From Rhodococcus sp. IEGM 1409 (lineage in GTDB: Bacteria; Actinomycetota; Actinomycetes; Mycobacteriales; Mycobacteriaceae): a stretch of 64,000 bases of DNA. Both the position numbers and the translations under genes were made by a program. The number at the start of each line of letters is the position of its first letter. Position 1 is the stretch's first letter. Positions 22,752 through 30,618 of this stretch are shown here, piece by piece. The stretch spans positions 372,001 through 436,000 of the forward strand of contig NZ_JASHKN010000003.1 in the NCBI RefSeq assembly GCF_030056735.1, in the 5' to 3' direction. The notes below the pieces were generated by a model. That model was not told where the DNA came from and did no database searches. It worked only from the letters and a program-made list of their open reading frames with translations.

Positions 22752-24062
22752 TTAAGCGTGGGTCGCGACCTTCACGAACGCGGACGGGCGAGTGACAGCG
22801 AAGGCCACGCGCTCCTCGGCGAGGATGGCGATCATGTTGCGGATGAAGAAGTCCGCGTGCGAGTCGGTGACCGTGACCGTGGTCTGCTCGCGGTCCCACA
22901 GCACTGCCTTGCTGTAGTCGCCGAGGGTCGCGGTACCGGAAGGCTGCGACTCGGATTCGACGACCGGGACACCCCACAGGGTGCGGTTGCCGAAGGCGAA
23001 CGGGCCGCCGTAGTAGTAGCGGTTCTCGCCGTCCTTGGCGAGGTCGATCAGCTCGGCGTCCTCCGGGGACACGACGATCGCGGTCGGGGCGACGCGGCCG
23101 ATGGTGCGGACCTTGGTGATCGCCTTGCGCACCGAGGTGAACAGGTCGTCGACGAACGCCTGCGTCTGGATGCCCGAGGTGGCGTTGATGCCGGTGAGGT
23201 CTTCGCCGGCACCGGTGCCGTTGAGGATCTGCTGCTCTTCCTTCTCCGTGATGTCGGCGCGGAGTTCGTCGTTGATCAACCCTTCGAGGGCTGCGACGTC
23301 GGCGAGTGCGCGCTTGGTGGCGGGCACCCACTCGGCGATGGTCTTGACGACCGCGGTCTTGCGCTCGAATGCCCAACTGCCCTCGGGCTTGTAGCCGCCT
23401 CCGGCATTGGGGATCAGGGCGCCGCCACCGGATGCCGGTGCGGTCGGTGCCGCCGAGGACGTAGCCTCGGGAACCACTGCCGCGGCGTTGGTGTGCGCGG
23501 TCTGCGCCACGTACTCCACCGTGTCGGAGCCGGTGCGGCGAACGCTGACCAGGTTACGGATGGTCAGTTCCTTGCGGCCGAGCATCTCGACGATGCCGGT
23601 CTGCTCGGGCGTGACGAACGCGCCGCCCGAGGTAGGCGATGCGCCGACGAACAGGCCCTTGATGCCGATCGGGTCGGTCTGAAAGCGCGAGCGCTCGGGG
23701 ACCTGGCCGGCGCCCTTGTACGGGGCCATCGCGGACTTGAACTGCGCGGAGCCCACGACCTGCAGGCCGAGGGACTGTGCCTTCGCCTTGGTGGTGTCAT
23801 CGGAGGTGGGTTCCTCGACGGGCTCGGTGCCGACCTGCTTGGCGAGCGTCTCTGCCGCCGAGATGACCTCGACGTCGTGACGGGCGGCCTCGAGGTTCTT
23901 GACGAGTTCCTCGGCCTGGGTCTTGTACTTGTCGAACTCGGCCTGCTCGTCTTCGGTGAGGTCGCGAGCTTCCTCGTCGGCCTTGGTGGCGATGAGCTTC
24001 ATGCTCTTGACGGCCGCTTCGGCCTCGCCCTTGAGCCGGGCAATACGAATGCTGGATGCCAT
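22752..24062 (-). CDS. Major capsid protein, HK97 fold
   Basis: 436 residues. The N-terminal ~105 residues are a charged coiled coil (delta domain: KADEEARDLTEDEQAEFDKY), removed by the protease in phages of this type. The mature part begins near AKAQSLGLQVVGSAQFK and contains NLVSVRRTGSDTVEYV, LIDLAKDGENRYYYGG and SHADFFIRNMIAILAEE, all usual in HK97 capsids. It follows portal and protease. Confidence 0.92.
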   Translation of the reverse strand: MASSIRIARLKGEAEAAVKSMKLIATKADEEARDLTEDEQAEFDKYKTQAEELVKNLEAARHDVEVISAAETLAKQVGTEPVEEPTSDDTTKAKAQSLGLQVVGSAQFKSAMAPYKGAGQVPERSRFQTDPIGIKGLFVGASPTSGGAFVTPEQTGIVEMLGRKELTIRNLVSVRRTGSDTVEYVAQTAHTNAAAVVPEATSSAAPTAPASGGGALIPNAGGGYKPEGSWAFERKTAVVKTIAEWVPATKRALADVAALEGLINDELRADITEKEEQQILNGTGAGEDLTGINATSGIQTQAFVDDLFTSVRKAITKVRTIGRVAPTAIVVSPEDAELIDLAKDGENRYYYGGPFAFGNRTLWGVPVVESESQPSGTATLGDYSKAVLWDREQTTVTVTDSHADFFIRNMIAILAEERVAFAVTRPSAFVKVATHA

Positions 24063-24084
24063 GATGGCGTACCCCTTTCAAGGG

Positions 24085-24768
24085 CTAGTGAAGTGAAAGC
24101 TCCGCGCTGAGAGCGTCTGCCGCAGCGAGGTTTCGGCGATGGGCCGCCGGGGACTTCTCCGACGATTCGGCCGGGGGGAGCGTGTCGAGCACTTGCCCGA
24201 TCGCCTCATAGGCGCCGCGCAGCGAGGACTCGTTCTTGGACGAGAGAGCGCGACCGGCCTTGACCATGAGGACGTCGGTTTCCTGGTTGGCGCCGAGCGG
24301 CACCACCGAGACTTCGTGCAGCTTGAGGGTCTTCAGTTCGAAGACCTCGTCTTCGCCGTCGCCGTCCGCCTTCGGGCGCTGGGACCGTGCACCATCGACG
24401 ACGTCGAAGGCGAAGGACATCTGCGAGATCCGCCGCTCCTTGAGGAGCTTGTACGTGTACGGACCCTTCGGAGAGTCGAGATCGATCTGCGCTTTGACGA
24501 GCAGTCCGACGTCGTCCTCCTCCGCTGAGAGTAGGTGTCCGATGTTGAAGTCCGGATCACCCATGTTGTGCCCGAACAGAAGTGGGATCGGATCGCCCTT
24601 CTCGGCCCACCGTTCCAGGTCGGCCTTGAACGCGCCCGGCATGACGATCTCGCCATAGCTGTCGACATTTCCGAACACGCTGGCGTAGGCGGTGAAGACA
24701 CCGCTCTCGCCGGTGTCTTCGTCCGGTGGTTCGGCTTTGATCTGTGCTGCAGTGCTTTTGGTTCTCAC
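24085..24768 (-). CDS. Prohead protease (HK97 family, S78)
   Basis: 227 residues. FTAYASVFGNVDSYGEIVMPGAF is the conserved start; LLFGHNMGDPDF carries the catalytic His region, and ERRISQMSFAFDVVDG the Ser region. It trims the scaffold from capsid proteins during maturation. It overlaps the portal gene by 4 bases. Confidence 0.9.
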   Translation of the reverse strand: MRTKSTAAQIKAEPPDEDTGESGVFTAYASVFGNVDSYGEIVMPGAFKADLERWAEKGDPIPLLFGHNMGDPDFNIGHLLSAEEDDVGLLVKAQIDLDSPKGPYTYKLLKERRISQMSFAFDVVDGARSQRPKADGDGEDEVFELKTLKLHEVSVVPLGANQETDVLMVKAGRALSSKNESSLRGAYEAIGQVLDTLPPAESSEKSPAAHRRNLAAADALSAELSLH

Positions 24769-26048
24769 TGCGTTTCCTCCTCGGTTTCTTCGTCGGCCGG
24801 GGGCTCGGTGCCGTTGGAGACGCCGGGCTCGGTCGGGGTGATGTCACTCGGGGAGGCTTGGCCGCCGATGATGACGTTCAGGGGGGTGATCAGCTCGTCG
24901 CCGCCAGGGACCGGTGGGCGGTTGTCGAGAGCGCGGGCTTCGTTGCGGGTGATGTACGGGCCACCGACCGAAGACTGAATGCCCGCGGCACGTTCCTCGA
25001 AGGAGCCGGACAACTTCTCCTGCAGGTTGAACTCGACGTACACGTTGTCGTCCGCGAGGTCGGGGACGAGTTGCAGTTCGATCTCTTCCTTGATCATCTG
25101 CAGCCACGGCCCGAGAGTGTCCTGATACAGCATCTTGTGCTGCTCTTGGATATTCGAGAACGTCGCCGAGCCCATGATGCCGAGCATCGATGGCGGGATG
25201 AAGTACGCGGTTGCGACTTCCTCACGGGTGAGCTTGCGGGCCTCGATGTACTGCAACTGTTCGGCAGTCTGTGACGCGCTGACGAACTTCATGCCGTCCT
25301 CGAGGATCGGCGTGCCACCGGACTGCGGGCCGCTGCCGGTGTACTGAGCTCGCCACCCTTCACGGAAACGCTCACGCGCCGTGTCGGACCAGTCGGCGAC
25401 ACCGGCCGTGCGCGCCGGCCGTTCGAGGTAGCCACTCACGCGGGCGCCGTTCTTGAGGACCTGCTCACGCATCCGGCCCGCCTCGTACTCCTCCGACAAG
25501 GTCTGACGGAGCGCTTCGAGTGGGGACTCACCGGCAATGCTGGTGTTGGAGTACCCGCGGAAGAACACGATCTGATCGGGCTTGACGTCGATCTTCCCGG
25601 CCGAACCCTTCACCTCGAAGTACTCCGGCGTCAGCCAACTCTCACCCTTGGGAGTGACGAAGTCCGGCGGAATCCGGACGAGTCCTTCGACGCCGTCCTT
25701 GGTGGTGATCTTCTGCCAGAACGCCATGTCGTAGATCGCGAGATCGTGAATCAGTGCGTCCATCAGTCGGTATCGCGTGGTGTACGGACTCGGCTTCGAG
25801 AGCAGCCGTGCGAGTGGATGATCGGTGATTCGTTGCCGGTCCGCATCGCCCTTGCGTGCGAAGACATGCAGGCCGAGGTGGGCGATGTTGCGGGCCAGGA
25901 ACGACACCGATGTTCGGACCGCGGGCTGTGTCCGCCACAACTGGTAGTACGCGAGCGAGAGTGAATCGGTGAGCTGAATGCGTCCAGGCGGTGGAAGCTC
26001 CAGCCGCGAGATGCTTTTCAGTTTCCCATCGGAGGTCACGAACGCCAT
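24765..26048 (-). CDS. Portal protein, HK97 family
   Basis: 427 residues. LTDSLSLAYYQLWRTQPAVR, DHPLARLLSKPSPYTTRYRL, VFFRGYSNTSIAGESPLEAL and EVATAYFIPPSMLGIMGSAT are standard phage_portal motifs. It forms the dodecamer through which DNA enters and leaves. The C-terminal 40 residues are acidic and Pro-rich. It lies between the terminase and the protease. Confidence 0.92.
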   Translation of the reverse strand: MAFVTSDGKLKSISRLELPPPGRIQLTDSLSLAYYQLWRTQPAVRTSVSFLARNIAHLGLHVFARKGDADRQRITDHPLARLLSKPSPYTTRYRLMDALIHDLAIYDMAFWQKITTKDGVEGLVRIPPDFVTPKGESWLTPEYFEVKGSAGKIDVKPDQIVFFRGYSNTSIAGESPLEALRQTLSEEYEAGRMREQVLKNGARVSGYLERPARTAGVADWSDTARERFREGWRAQYTGSGPQSGGTPILEDGMKFVSASQTAEQLQYIEARKLTREEVATAYFIPPSMLGIMGSATFSNIQEQHKMLYQDTLGPWLQMIKEEIELQLVPDLADDNVYVEFNLQEKLSGSFEERAAGIQSSVGGPYITRNEARALDNRPPVPGGDELITPLNVIIGGQASPSDITPTEPGVSNGTEPPADEETEEETQ

Positions 26049-26059
26049 GCCGGCACCTC

Positions 26060-26266
26060 CTACAGGGCTTGGATGAAGTCGATGTTCGCCTTGTCGATGG
26101 CGATCTCACCGTCAGCGGACATGGCCTCGCGGCCGTCCTCGTGGATGAATGCGGACTTGACTGTGACGAGCGGGCCCCGTGTGGAGACGATGACGCCGCT
26201 GATCGATGTTCCCGAGAGCAGGTTGACGACCACTCTCGGTTTGGCGTGCAAATGCTTGTAGTGCAT
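26060..26266 (-). CDS. Small beta-barrel-like protein between terminase and portal
   Basis: 68 residues from ATG 26266 after AGGAGACCC. VVVNLLSGTSISGVIVSTRG, then PLVTVKSAFIHEDG looks like an Sm- or SH3-like barrel. Small genes of this kind often follow terL in actinophages. Function unknown. Confidence 0.65.
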   Translation of the reverse strand: MHYKHLHAKPRVVVNLLSGTSISGVIVSTRGPLVTVKSAFIHEDGREAMSADGEIAIDKANIDFIQAL

Positions 26267-26273
26267 GGGTCTC

Positions 26274-27800
26274 CTAGACGGTGAACAGGCCGGTTGTCTC
26301 GTAGGCGGATTCGACGATCTCCTCGACCTTCTGGCCGAGCAGCCAGTACGCCGAGGCTTCGGCGATGACCGGGCTGGCATCGCCGGGTGAGTTCTTGCGA
26401 TCGAAGAACCAGGCGTCACCGGCCGGGCGAGCGCGGACTGTCCGGGCGGACTCGTCTGCGACCTGCTGGCCGCGGTGACGGACCTTGCGTTGTTTGATCG
26501 CGTCGAAGAACGCACCCGAGGACTTCGAGAGTTCGGCGCCGCCGATGGGCACGACCGTCATGCCTGCGTCGGTCAGTTCATCGGTCAGGCTCGACACCGG
26601 TGCGCCGCGTTCCTGCAGGGCAACTTGGCCGTTGAACCATCCATCCTCGATCGCCTTGCGTTCCTTGAGCCACGGTGTGACCCAACTCGTGCCCACGCGG
26701 GAGGCCACGATCTCGAGATGCACGAGGCCGTCCTCACGCTCAGCCGCAATGGCGATGTGTGCGCGCTTGCGATCCCACGACACATCGGCAGCGACAGCGA
26801 CCCGAGTACCGTCAGCACGCCGAGACGACTTGTCCAACAGCGCGAGCCAGTCGTCCTCGTCGATGATTCCGGATTGGATCTGCTCGACTTCCTGGCAGAG
26901 GTTCTCCGTGCGGAAACCGTTGTCCGTTTTCGTTTCTCGGTCCGCTTGCAGCGCGGTCGGCGTCAGGGTGTAGCCGAGCGCCGGATTGGCCTGCGCTCGC
27001 GCATCCCAGTCGTCGAGGTCGCACCCATCAGGAGCGGAGTACTCGAACAGCCCGAGAGTGACCTCGTCGGTTCGATGTGTTTCGATCGCGGCCTTGGCGC
27101 GGCCACGAAGATCGCGGAGCACCACTGAGTGGACGTCGCCGGCGTTCGATGCGCAGACTGTCTGTGCGCGAGGCGGGATCAGAGTCGTGGACGACAGGGC
27201 ATTCCAGGCGTCCCAGGACTTGTGCTCGCGCAATTCGTCGAGAAACAGCAGGTCGGCAGTCTTGCCGCGCTTCGCATCACGTTCGAGGGTGGCAACGACG
27301 TACTTGCCGCCTGGCTTTCTCGGCGTGCGCTTGTTCGGGCGAAGCCTCATTGCCTTGCCGCCGTTGACGCGCTTCGGCTTGAACATCCGCTTCTTCAGCG
27401 CCGGGATAGCTTCGGCCTGATCGACGATCTCCTCCCAGACATCTTCGGCGTCACCGAGGGACTGAGCCGCACCGATCACCATCTCCGCGCCGTCGACGAA
27501 CAGGCGCCACAACAGGAGCGCCTTGATAAGCGTCGTCTTCCCGTTCTGACGCGAGACAAGCAGCAGTACCCGCTTGAAACGGAATCCGCCCATCTCGTTG
27601 AGTTCGAGCGCGTGGATCAGGAACCACTTCTGCCAGGGCATCAACGTCATCCGCAGCACCGACTCGGCGAAGCGGATGCACTCGAAGCCCGCGCTCGTCT
27701 CCGGCGTCAACTCGCGCAGCGGGGGAGTGAACAGTCGAGGTTCGGTGCAGCCCTTGAGGTCAGACCGACTTGAGAGCAGGGCGGTCATCGAGGATCGCAT
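26274..27800 (-). CDS. terL: Terminase large subunit
   Basis: 508 residues. ATPase: Walker A VSRQNGKT (82-89) and Walker B LLFLDEL (184-190). Nuclease: first acidic strand VAVAADVSWDRK (Asp339). It cuts and pumps DNA through the portal. The start at 27800 overlaps terS by 41 bases; ATG 27788 is also possible. With an HNH gene next door it fits a cos-type packager with the HK97-like enzyme. Confidence 0.92.
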   Translation of the reverse strand: MRSSMTALLSSRSDLKGCTEPRLFTPPLRELTPETSAGFECIRFAESVLRMTLMPWQKWFLIHALELNEMGGFRFKRVLLLVSRQNGKTTLIKALLLWRLFVDGAEMVIGAAQSLGDAEDVWEEIVDQAEAIPALKKRMFKPKRVNGGKAMRLRPNKRTPRKPGGKYVVATLERDAKRGKTADLLFLDELREHKSWDAWNALSSTTLIPPRAQTVCASNAGDVHSVVLRDLRGRAKAAIETHRTDEVTLGLFEYSAPDGCDLDDWDARAQANPALGYTLTPTALQADRETKTDNGFRTENLCQEVEQIQSGIIDEDDWLALLDKSSRRADGTRVAVAADVSWDRKRAHIAIAAEREDGLVHLEIVASRVGTSWVTPWLKERKAIEDGWFNGQVALQERGAPVSSLTDELTDAGMTVVPIGGAELSKSSGAFFDAIKQRKVRHRGQQVADESARTVRARPAGDAWFFDRKNSPGDASPVIAEASAYWLLGQKVEEIVESAYETTGLFTV

Positions 27801-28071
27801 CCAGTTCGTCGCCCTCGGGCGCAGATTGCAGGTTCAGTTTTGCTGCGCCTTCGGGTGTCAGGCCCAAGCCGGTGAGCACTTTGTGCAGCGTCGGCACCGG
27901 TCCGAAGGTTGCCTTTGTTGCGGCGTCTGGTCCCTCGGCAACCGCGTCGTCGATGACCCGAGCCAACATCCGCGCCTGCTCAATCGAACCGCGGTACTGA
28001 TCGGAATCCTGCAGATGGTCAGCAGCGCGAACAGATGCATTGACTTCCGAAAGGAGTGTCTTTCTCGCCAT
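27760..28071 (-). CDS. terS: Terminase small subunit
   Basis: 103 residues, all helical. MARKTLLSEVNASVRAADHL, then EQARMLARVIDDAVAEGPD and LHKVLTGLGLTPEGAAKLNL resemble the small terminases of actinophages (phage terminase small P27/REQ-like). Position just upstream of terL and downstream of a gene-free stretch likely to hold cos. Confidence 0.75.
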   Translation of the reverse strand: MARKTLLSEVNASVRAADHLQDSDQYRGSIEQARMLARVIDDAVAEGPDAATKATFGPVPTLHKVLTGLGLTPEGAAKLNLQSAPEGDELDAILDDRPALKSV

Positions 28072-28214
28072 AATCAGACCTCCGATACTGGGTTACTCGC
28101 GTGCGCGAGCCCCCTCAGCCCGTAGGAGGGAGAGAGCCACTCGCCGGTGGAAGTGGTCCGTCCAGCCCGATCCCAGCGATGCCAGGGCCCTACCCCCTGA
28201 GCGCCTCTGTGACG
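28072..28214. other. Gene-free stretch, candidate cos/packaging region
   Basis: 143 bp without an open frame between HNH and terS. It contains a perfect palindrome CTCGCGTGCGCGAG (28096-28109), a GC-rich run and several direct CC/GG blocks. In HNH-terS-terL phages the cohesive end lies here. I cannot name the cut positions from sequence alone. Confidence 0.45.
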
Positions 28215-28502
28215 TCACCAGACCTCGCTCGGTGACCCGAGAGAGGGCGCGACGGCATCGTTGCCACGGGAGGCGTTACAGCCCTTGTGACTTGGGCGGA
28301 AATTCGCTGGATCGTCGATCAGTTCAGGGTGCGTGGAGACCGGGAAGTAGTGGTCGTTCTCGAACGCTTCGGGGTGATCTCTGGGCAGGCTGTAGTCGAT
28401 CGGCTGTGAGCACAGGTGACATTCGGCGCCTCGCGTCTTGCATTCCTGCCTGAATTCAGCTCTGAGCGCCTTGTGTCGTCGGGTACTACGCTCGTTGGCC
28501 AT
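28215..28502 (-). CDS. HNH endonuclease
   Basis: 95 residues. CHLCSQPIDY gives the first Cys pair, then FENDHYFPVS with the catalytic HNH strand, and NFRPSHKGCNASRGN with the last His/Cys pair. HNH proteins beside terS/terL are known to be needed for specific cos cleavage in HK97-like and many siphophages. It ends the early leftward operon. Confidence 0.88.
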   Translation of the reverse strand: MANERSTRRHKALRAEFRQECKTRGAECHLCSQPIDYSLPRDHPEAFENDHYFPVSTHPELIDDPANFRPSHKGCNASRGNDAVAPSLGSPSEVW

Positions 28503-28639
28503 CAGGCGGTCGCGTCGATCTCATCACTGAGCGACTCGGCATACTCGGTGAGTCGAGCAACTGCATCCCAGTTCTTCATGCGCTCGGCTCGTGCGATGAG
28601 AACCTCGCAGTGGTACAGCCGGTCATAGAGGGTGGGCAT
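28502..28639 (-). CDS. Small hypothetical protein, 45 aa
   Basis: MPTLYDRLYHCEVLIARAER followed by MKNWDAVARLTEYAESLSDE. The start overlaps the previous stop (TGATG) and the stop abuts the HNH start. Entirely helical. No recognised family; the longer upstream reading has no start signal. Confidence 0.55.
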   Translation of the reverse strand: MPTLYDRLYHCEVLIARAERMKNWDAVARLTEYAESLSDEIDATA

Positions 28640-28860
28640 CACGTACCCACTGCCAGGTGCAATAGGCAGAGTTCGATGTGAGCGAACATCTCCTCGGTGA
28701 TCGTGACCGGTCCGAGGATCTTCACCTCCGAGCACGAGTAACCACGTACGCCGTTGATGGATCGAGGTGTCATGTGAGCCCAGTGCCGAGCTTCTGGGTG
28801 CGCTCGTCGATACGCCTTGATCGGCTCCATGTCTGATGCGATGAGCAATGGGTTGGGCAT
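28639..28860 (-). CDS. Small hypothetical protein, 73 aa
   Basis: From ATG 28860, with GGAGG 5 bases upstream. MPNPLLIASDMEPIKAYRRA, then HPEARHWAHMTPRSINGVRG and EEMFAHIELCLLHLAV. No family recognised. Part of the run of small leftward genes before the packaging genes. Confidence 0.55.
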   Translation of the reverse strand: MPNPLLIASDMEPIKAYRRAHPEARHWAHMTPRSINGVRGYSCSEVKILGPVTITEEMFAHIELCLLHLAVGT

Positions 28861-28903
28861 CATGACCTCCACATGTGAATGAGTCGGACTATCACCCAAC
28901 GGA

Positions 28904-29104
28904 TCAACGCGAGGCTTGGCATCGCTGCTCTCGCTGCATCATTCGGCGCGACCACCAGGCGTTGTCGAGGATCTCGTCAGCCTGCACTTGAATGTTCGGG
29001 ATGCCGAGGAAGGGGCTGATGTAGTCGAGGCTTTCTTGGATAACTCGCGGGAGAGCCACGCCTTCAAAGACTGCGAGCAGGTCGCCTTCGTATGGGAACT
29101 CCAT
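28904..29104 (-). CDS. Small hypothetical protein, 66 aa
   Basis: MEFPYEGDLLAVFEGVALPR, then VIQESLDYISPFLGIPNIQV and a basic end. ATG 29104 overlaps the stop of the 21-codon frame upstream. No recognised family. Confidence 0.5.
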   Translation of the reverse strand: MEFPYEGDLLAVFEGVALPRVIQESLDYISPFLGIPNIQVQADEILDNAWWSRRMMQREQRCQASR

Positions 29105-29169
29105 CAGATCACCCACTGTTCGATGAGTGCCCACAGGATTCGGATTGCTTCAATCAGGTCGAGGATCAT
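29104..29169 (-). CDS. Very small frame, 21 aa, amphipathic
   Basis: MILDLIEAIRILWALIEQWV plus Ile. It overlaps the gene before (stop at 29166) and the gene after by single bases, the dense packing typical of translated phage genes. A hydrophobic helix; could be a membrane peptide or just a coupling leader. Confidence 0.35.
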   Translation of the reverse strand: MILDLIEAIRILWALIEQWVI

Positions 29170-29336
29170 GGCGTGCGACCATCGAGGGCGAAGGGTGCTA
29201 GGGCCTCTCGCCACGCTCTGCTGATTTGTCGACCCGCGAGCCGCCATCGATCACCCATGACGCGCCAACGGACATCGGGCAGCCCGCATAGTCTGCGCAT
29301 TTCCTCGTATGGGATCAGGGCGATGGGTGCAGCCAT
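29166..29336 (-). CDS. Small basic protein, 56 aa
   Basis: MAAPIALIPYEEMRRLCGLP, then DVRWRVMGDRWRLAGRQISR and AWREALAPFALDG. ATG 29336 follows GGAGGCTGAC. Rich in Arg and Trp, so probably nucleic-acid binding, but no domain is recognised. Confidence 0.5.
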   Translation of the reverse strand: MAAPIALIPYEEMRRLCGLPDVRWRVMGDRWRLAGRQISRAWREALAPFALDGRTP

Positions 29337-29360
29337 GTCAGCCTCCGGGCTAGTAGGGGA

Positions 29361-29558
29361 TCAGCAGTTGCAGTCGTCGTCGGTGCCGCAGCCTGGGCAA
29401 TTGGTGTTCGAGTCGGGTCGGTTCTCGTACTCGTCCAACCACTTCTGTGTCACATGCTTTTCGGCCATCCGTGCTGACCCGTTGCGGCGCCGATGCCCTT
29501 TCGTGTGAGGTCGGCAGCAAGCCCATCCAGCCGATGCAATCCCAAGTAGACCGGCCAT
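29361..29558 (-). CDS. Small Cys-rich C-terminal protein, 65 aa
   Basis: From ATG 29558 after TGAGGGGGATCC. The last part, KWLDEYENRPDSNTNCPGCG then TDDDCNC, holds four Cys in a tight pattern and may bind zinc. A shorter start at MAEKHVTQK (35 aa) is possible. It follows the esterase gene. Confidence 0.5.
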   Translation of the reverse strand: MAGLLGIASAGWACCRPHTKGHRRRNGSARMAEKHVTQKWLDEYENRPDSNTNCPGCGTDDDCNC

Positions 29559-29567
29559 GGATCCCCC

Positions 29568-30122
29568 TCAGTCGAAGTAGCGGGTGTGATTGCGCAGGTA
29601 GCCGATGACGGACCCGAGTTGGTCCGTGTTGTTCCAATCGCAGACGCCGTCTGTTGGGATGCACTTCGATTCGACGGGCACGGTGAAGTCGTCGCGTTCG
29701 CCGTACATCGTGGCGCCGAGGATGCCGGGCAGATTGATCTGTGTCTCTACGCCCGAACCGGCGTTGCGCGGATCGGAGTAGAGCACCCCGGTCACTTCCG
29801 AGGCCTGGGGTTCGGTCAGGACGTCGCCGACGATGCGGGCGCCTTGTGAGTAGCCGATGACGAGTGTGCCGTCTGGAGCGTTGTTGAGTTCGGTTCGGAG
29901 CGCTTGGGTTCCGGCTTGCACGGACTGGTCGTAGCTCGGCCATAGGACAGTGGCCGGGTAGTCGATGTAGGTGACGGTGTCGCTCGGTTGGATCTCTGCG
30001 GCTCGCAGTGCTCCGCCATCTCGGCCTGTGCCGTCGACAACGATGACGTTGCGTGCGTGGGCAGGTGAGGCGAGGAGAAGCGGAACGGAGACTGCGCATG
30101 CGATAACGGCCAGGATTCGCAT
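29568..30122 (-). CDS. Secreted cutinase-like / PE-PPE-type esterase
   Basis: 184 residues with a clear Sec signal peptide (MRILAVIACAVSVPLLLASPAHA). The mature part is an alpha/beta hydrolase: nucleophile GYSQGA, Asp in DGVC, His in YLRNHTRYF, and two Cys (KCIPTDGVC) as in cutinases and PE-PPE esterases. Mycobacteriophage LysB enzymes use the same GYSQG motif to cleave mycolyl esters. This protein sits in the early/middle region, far from the endolysin, and carries its own export signal. It could act on outer mycolate lipids during lysis or from the lysogen. Confidence 0.75.
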   Translation of the reverse strand: MRILAVIACAVSVPLLLASPAHARNVIVVDGTGRDGGALRAAEIQPSDTVTYIDYPATVLWPSYDQSVQAGTQALRTELNNAPDGTLVIGYSQGARIVGDVLTEPQASEVTGVLYSDPRNAGSGVETQINLPGILGATMYGERDDFTVPVESKCIPTDGVCDWNNTDQLGSVIGYLRNHTRYFD

Positions 30123-30327
30123 AACTGCCTCCTGTGAAGTTGATCCCCGGACGTGCGCGCAAGCCGATGCTCAGCAAGCGGCACTGTCCGGGGGTTGCTG
30201 CACGTCCCTCATAAGGGGCGCCGTTGTCTCACGGACCGGCGCGGTGTGCAGCAAGTGAAGGGCTGAAATCGGCTTCCGTGCGAATCAGGCGCGACCCAGG
30301 ATCACCAACACACCGATCTCAGCTCAG

Positions 30328-30401
30328 TTCCCCTGGCTGGATTCGAACCAGCACTTTCACCCGATCACGCTCGGGCAGCTCTGCCTTTGAGCTACAGGGG
30401 A
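30328..30401 (-). tRNA. tRNA-like gene with abnormal anticodon loop
   Basis: 74 nt. Acceptor TCCCCTG/CAGGGGA (7 bp), D-arm GCTC-AAAGGCA-GAGC, and T-arm GCTGG-TTCGAAT-CCAGC are all canonical. The anticodon stem GCCCG/CGGGT closes a loop of eight bases (AGCGTGAT) with no U at position 33; an alternative pairing leaves six. So the anticodon cannot be read safely. No CCA is encoded. It lies between the esterase gene and the 30392 frame in the early region. Confidence 0.7.
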
Positions 30402-30529
30402 TCCCTATTCAGTTGTTGCGTCAGCAGCAGCACCGGCCTTGGGAAAGGTTGACCCGGCCTGTAGTTGGTGCCAGCTTGGATTCCGTTGGTCCCGTTAATC
30501 ACTCCGGGCGGCGACTTTGACTGATGCAT
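30392..30529 (-). CDS. Possible small protein, 45 aa
   Basis: MHQSKSPPGVINGTNGIQAG, then TNYRPGQPFPRPVLLLTQQ. Start at 30529 is weak, and the last codons overlap the 5' end of the tRNA-like gene. Reported only because no other feature fills the gap. Confidence 0.3.
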   Translation of the reverse strand: MHQSKSPPGVINGTNGIQAGTNYRPGQPFPRPVLLLTQQLNRDPL

Positions 30530-30618
30530 TGTGGCCGGAAAAGCGAATGTGCGGGTGGTCGATTTCGACACTGCCCGCACAACGCGCTCAGCGTACCACG
30601 TGCGCGGCTAGAAGCAGG

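Noticed and set aside
22674-24110. 478-codon plus-strand frame opposite the capsid gene
   Set aside because: Antisense shadow; composition is that of a shadow frame and no domain is seen.
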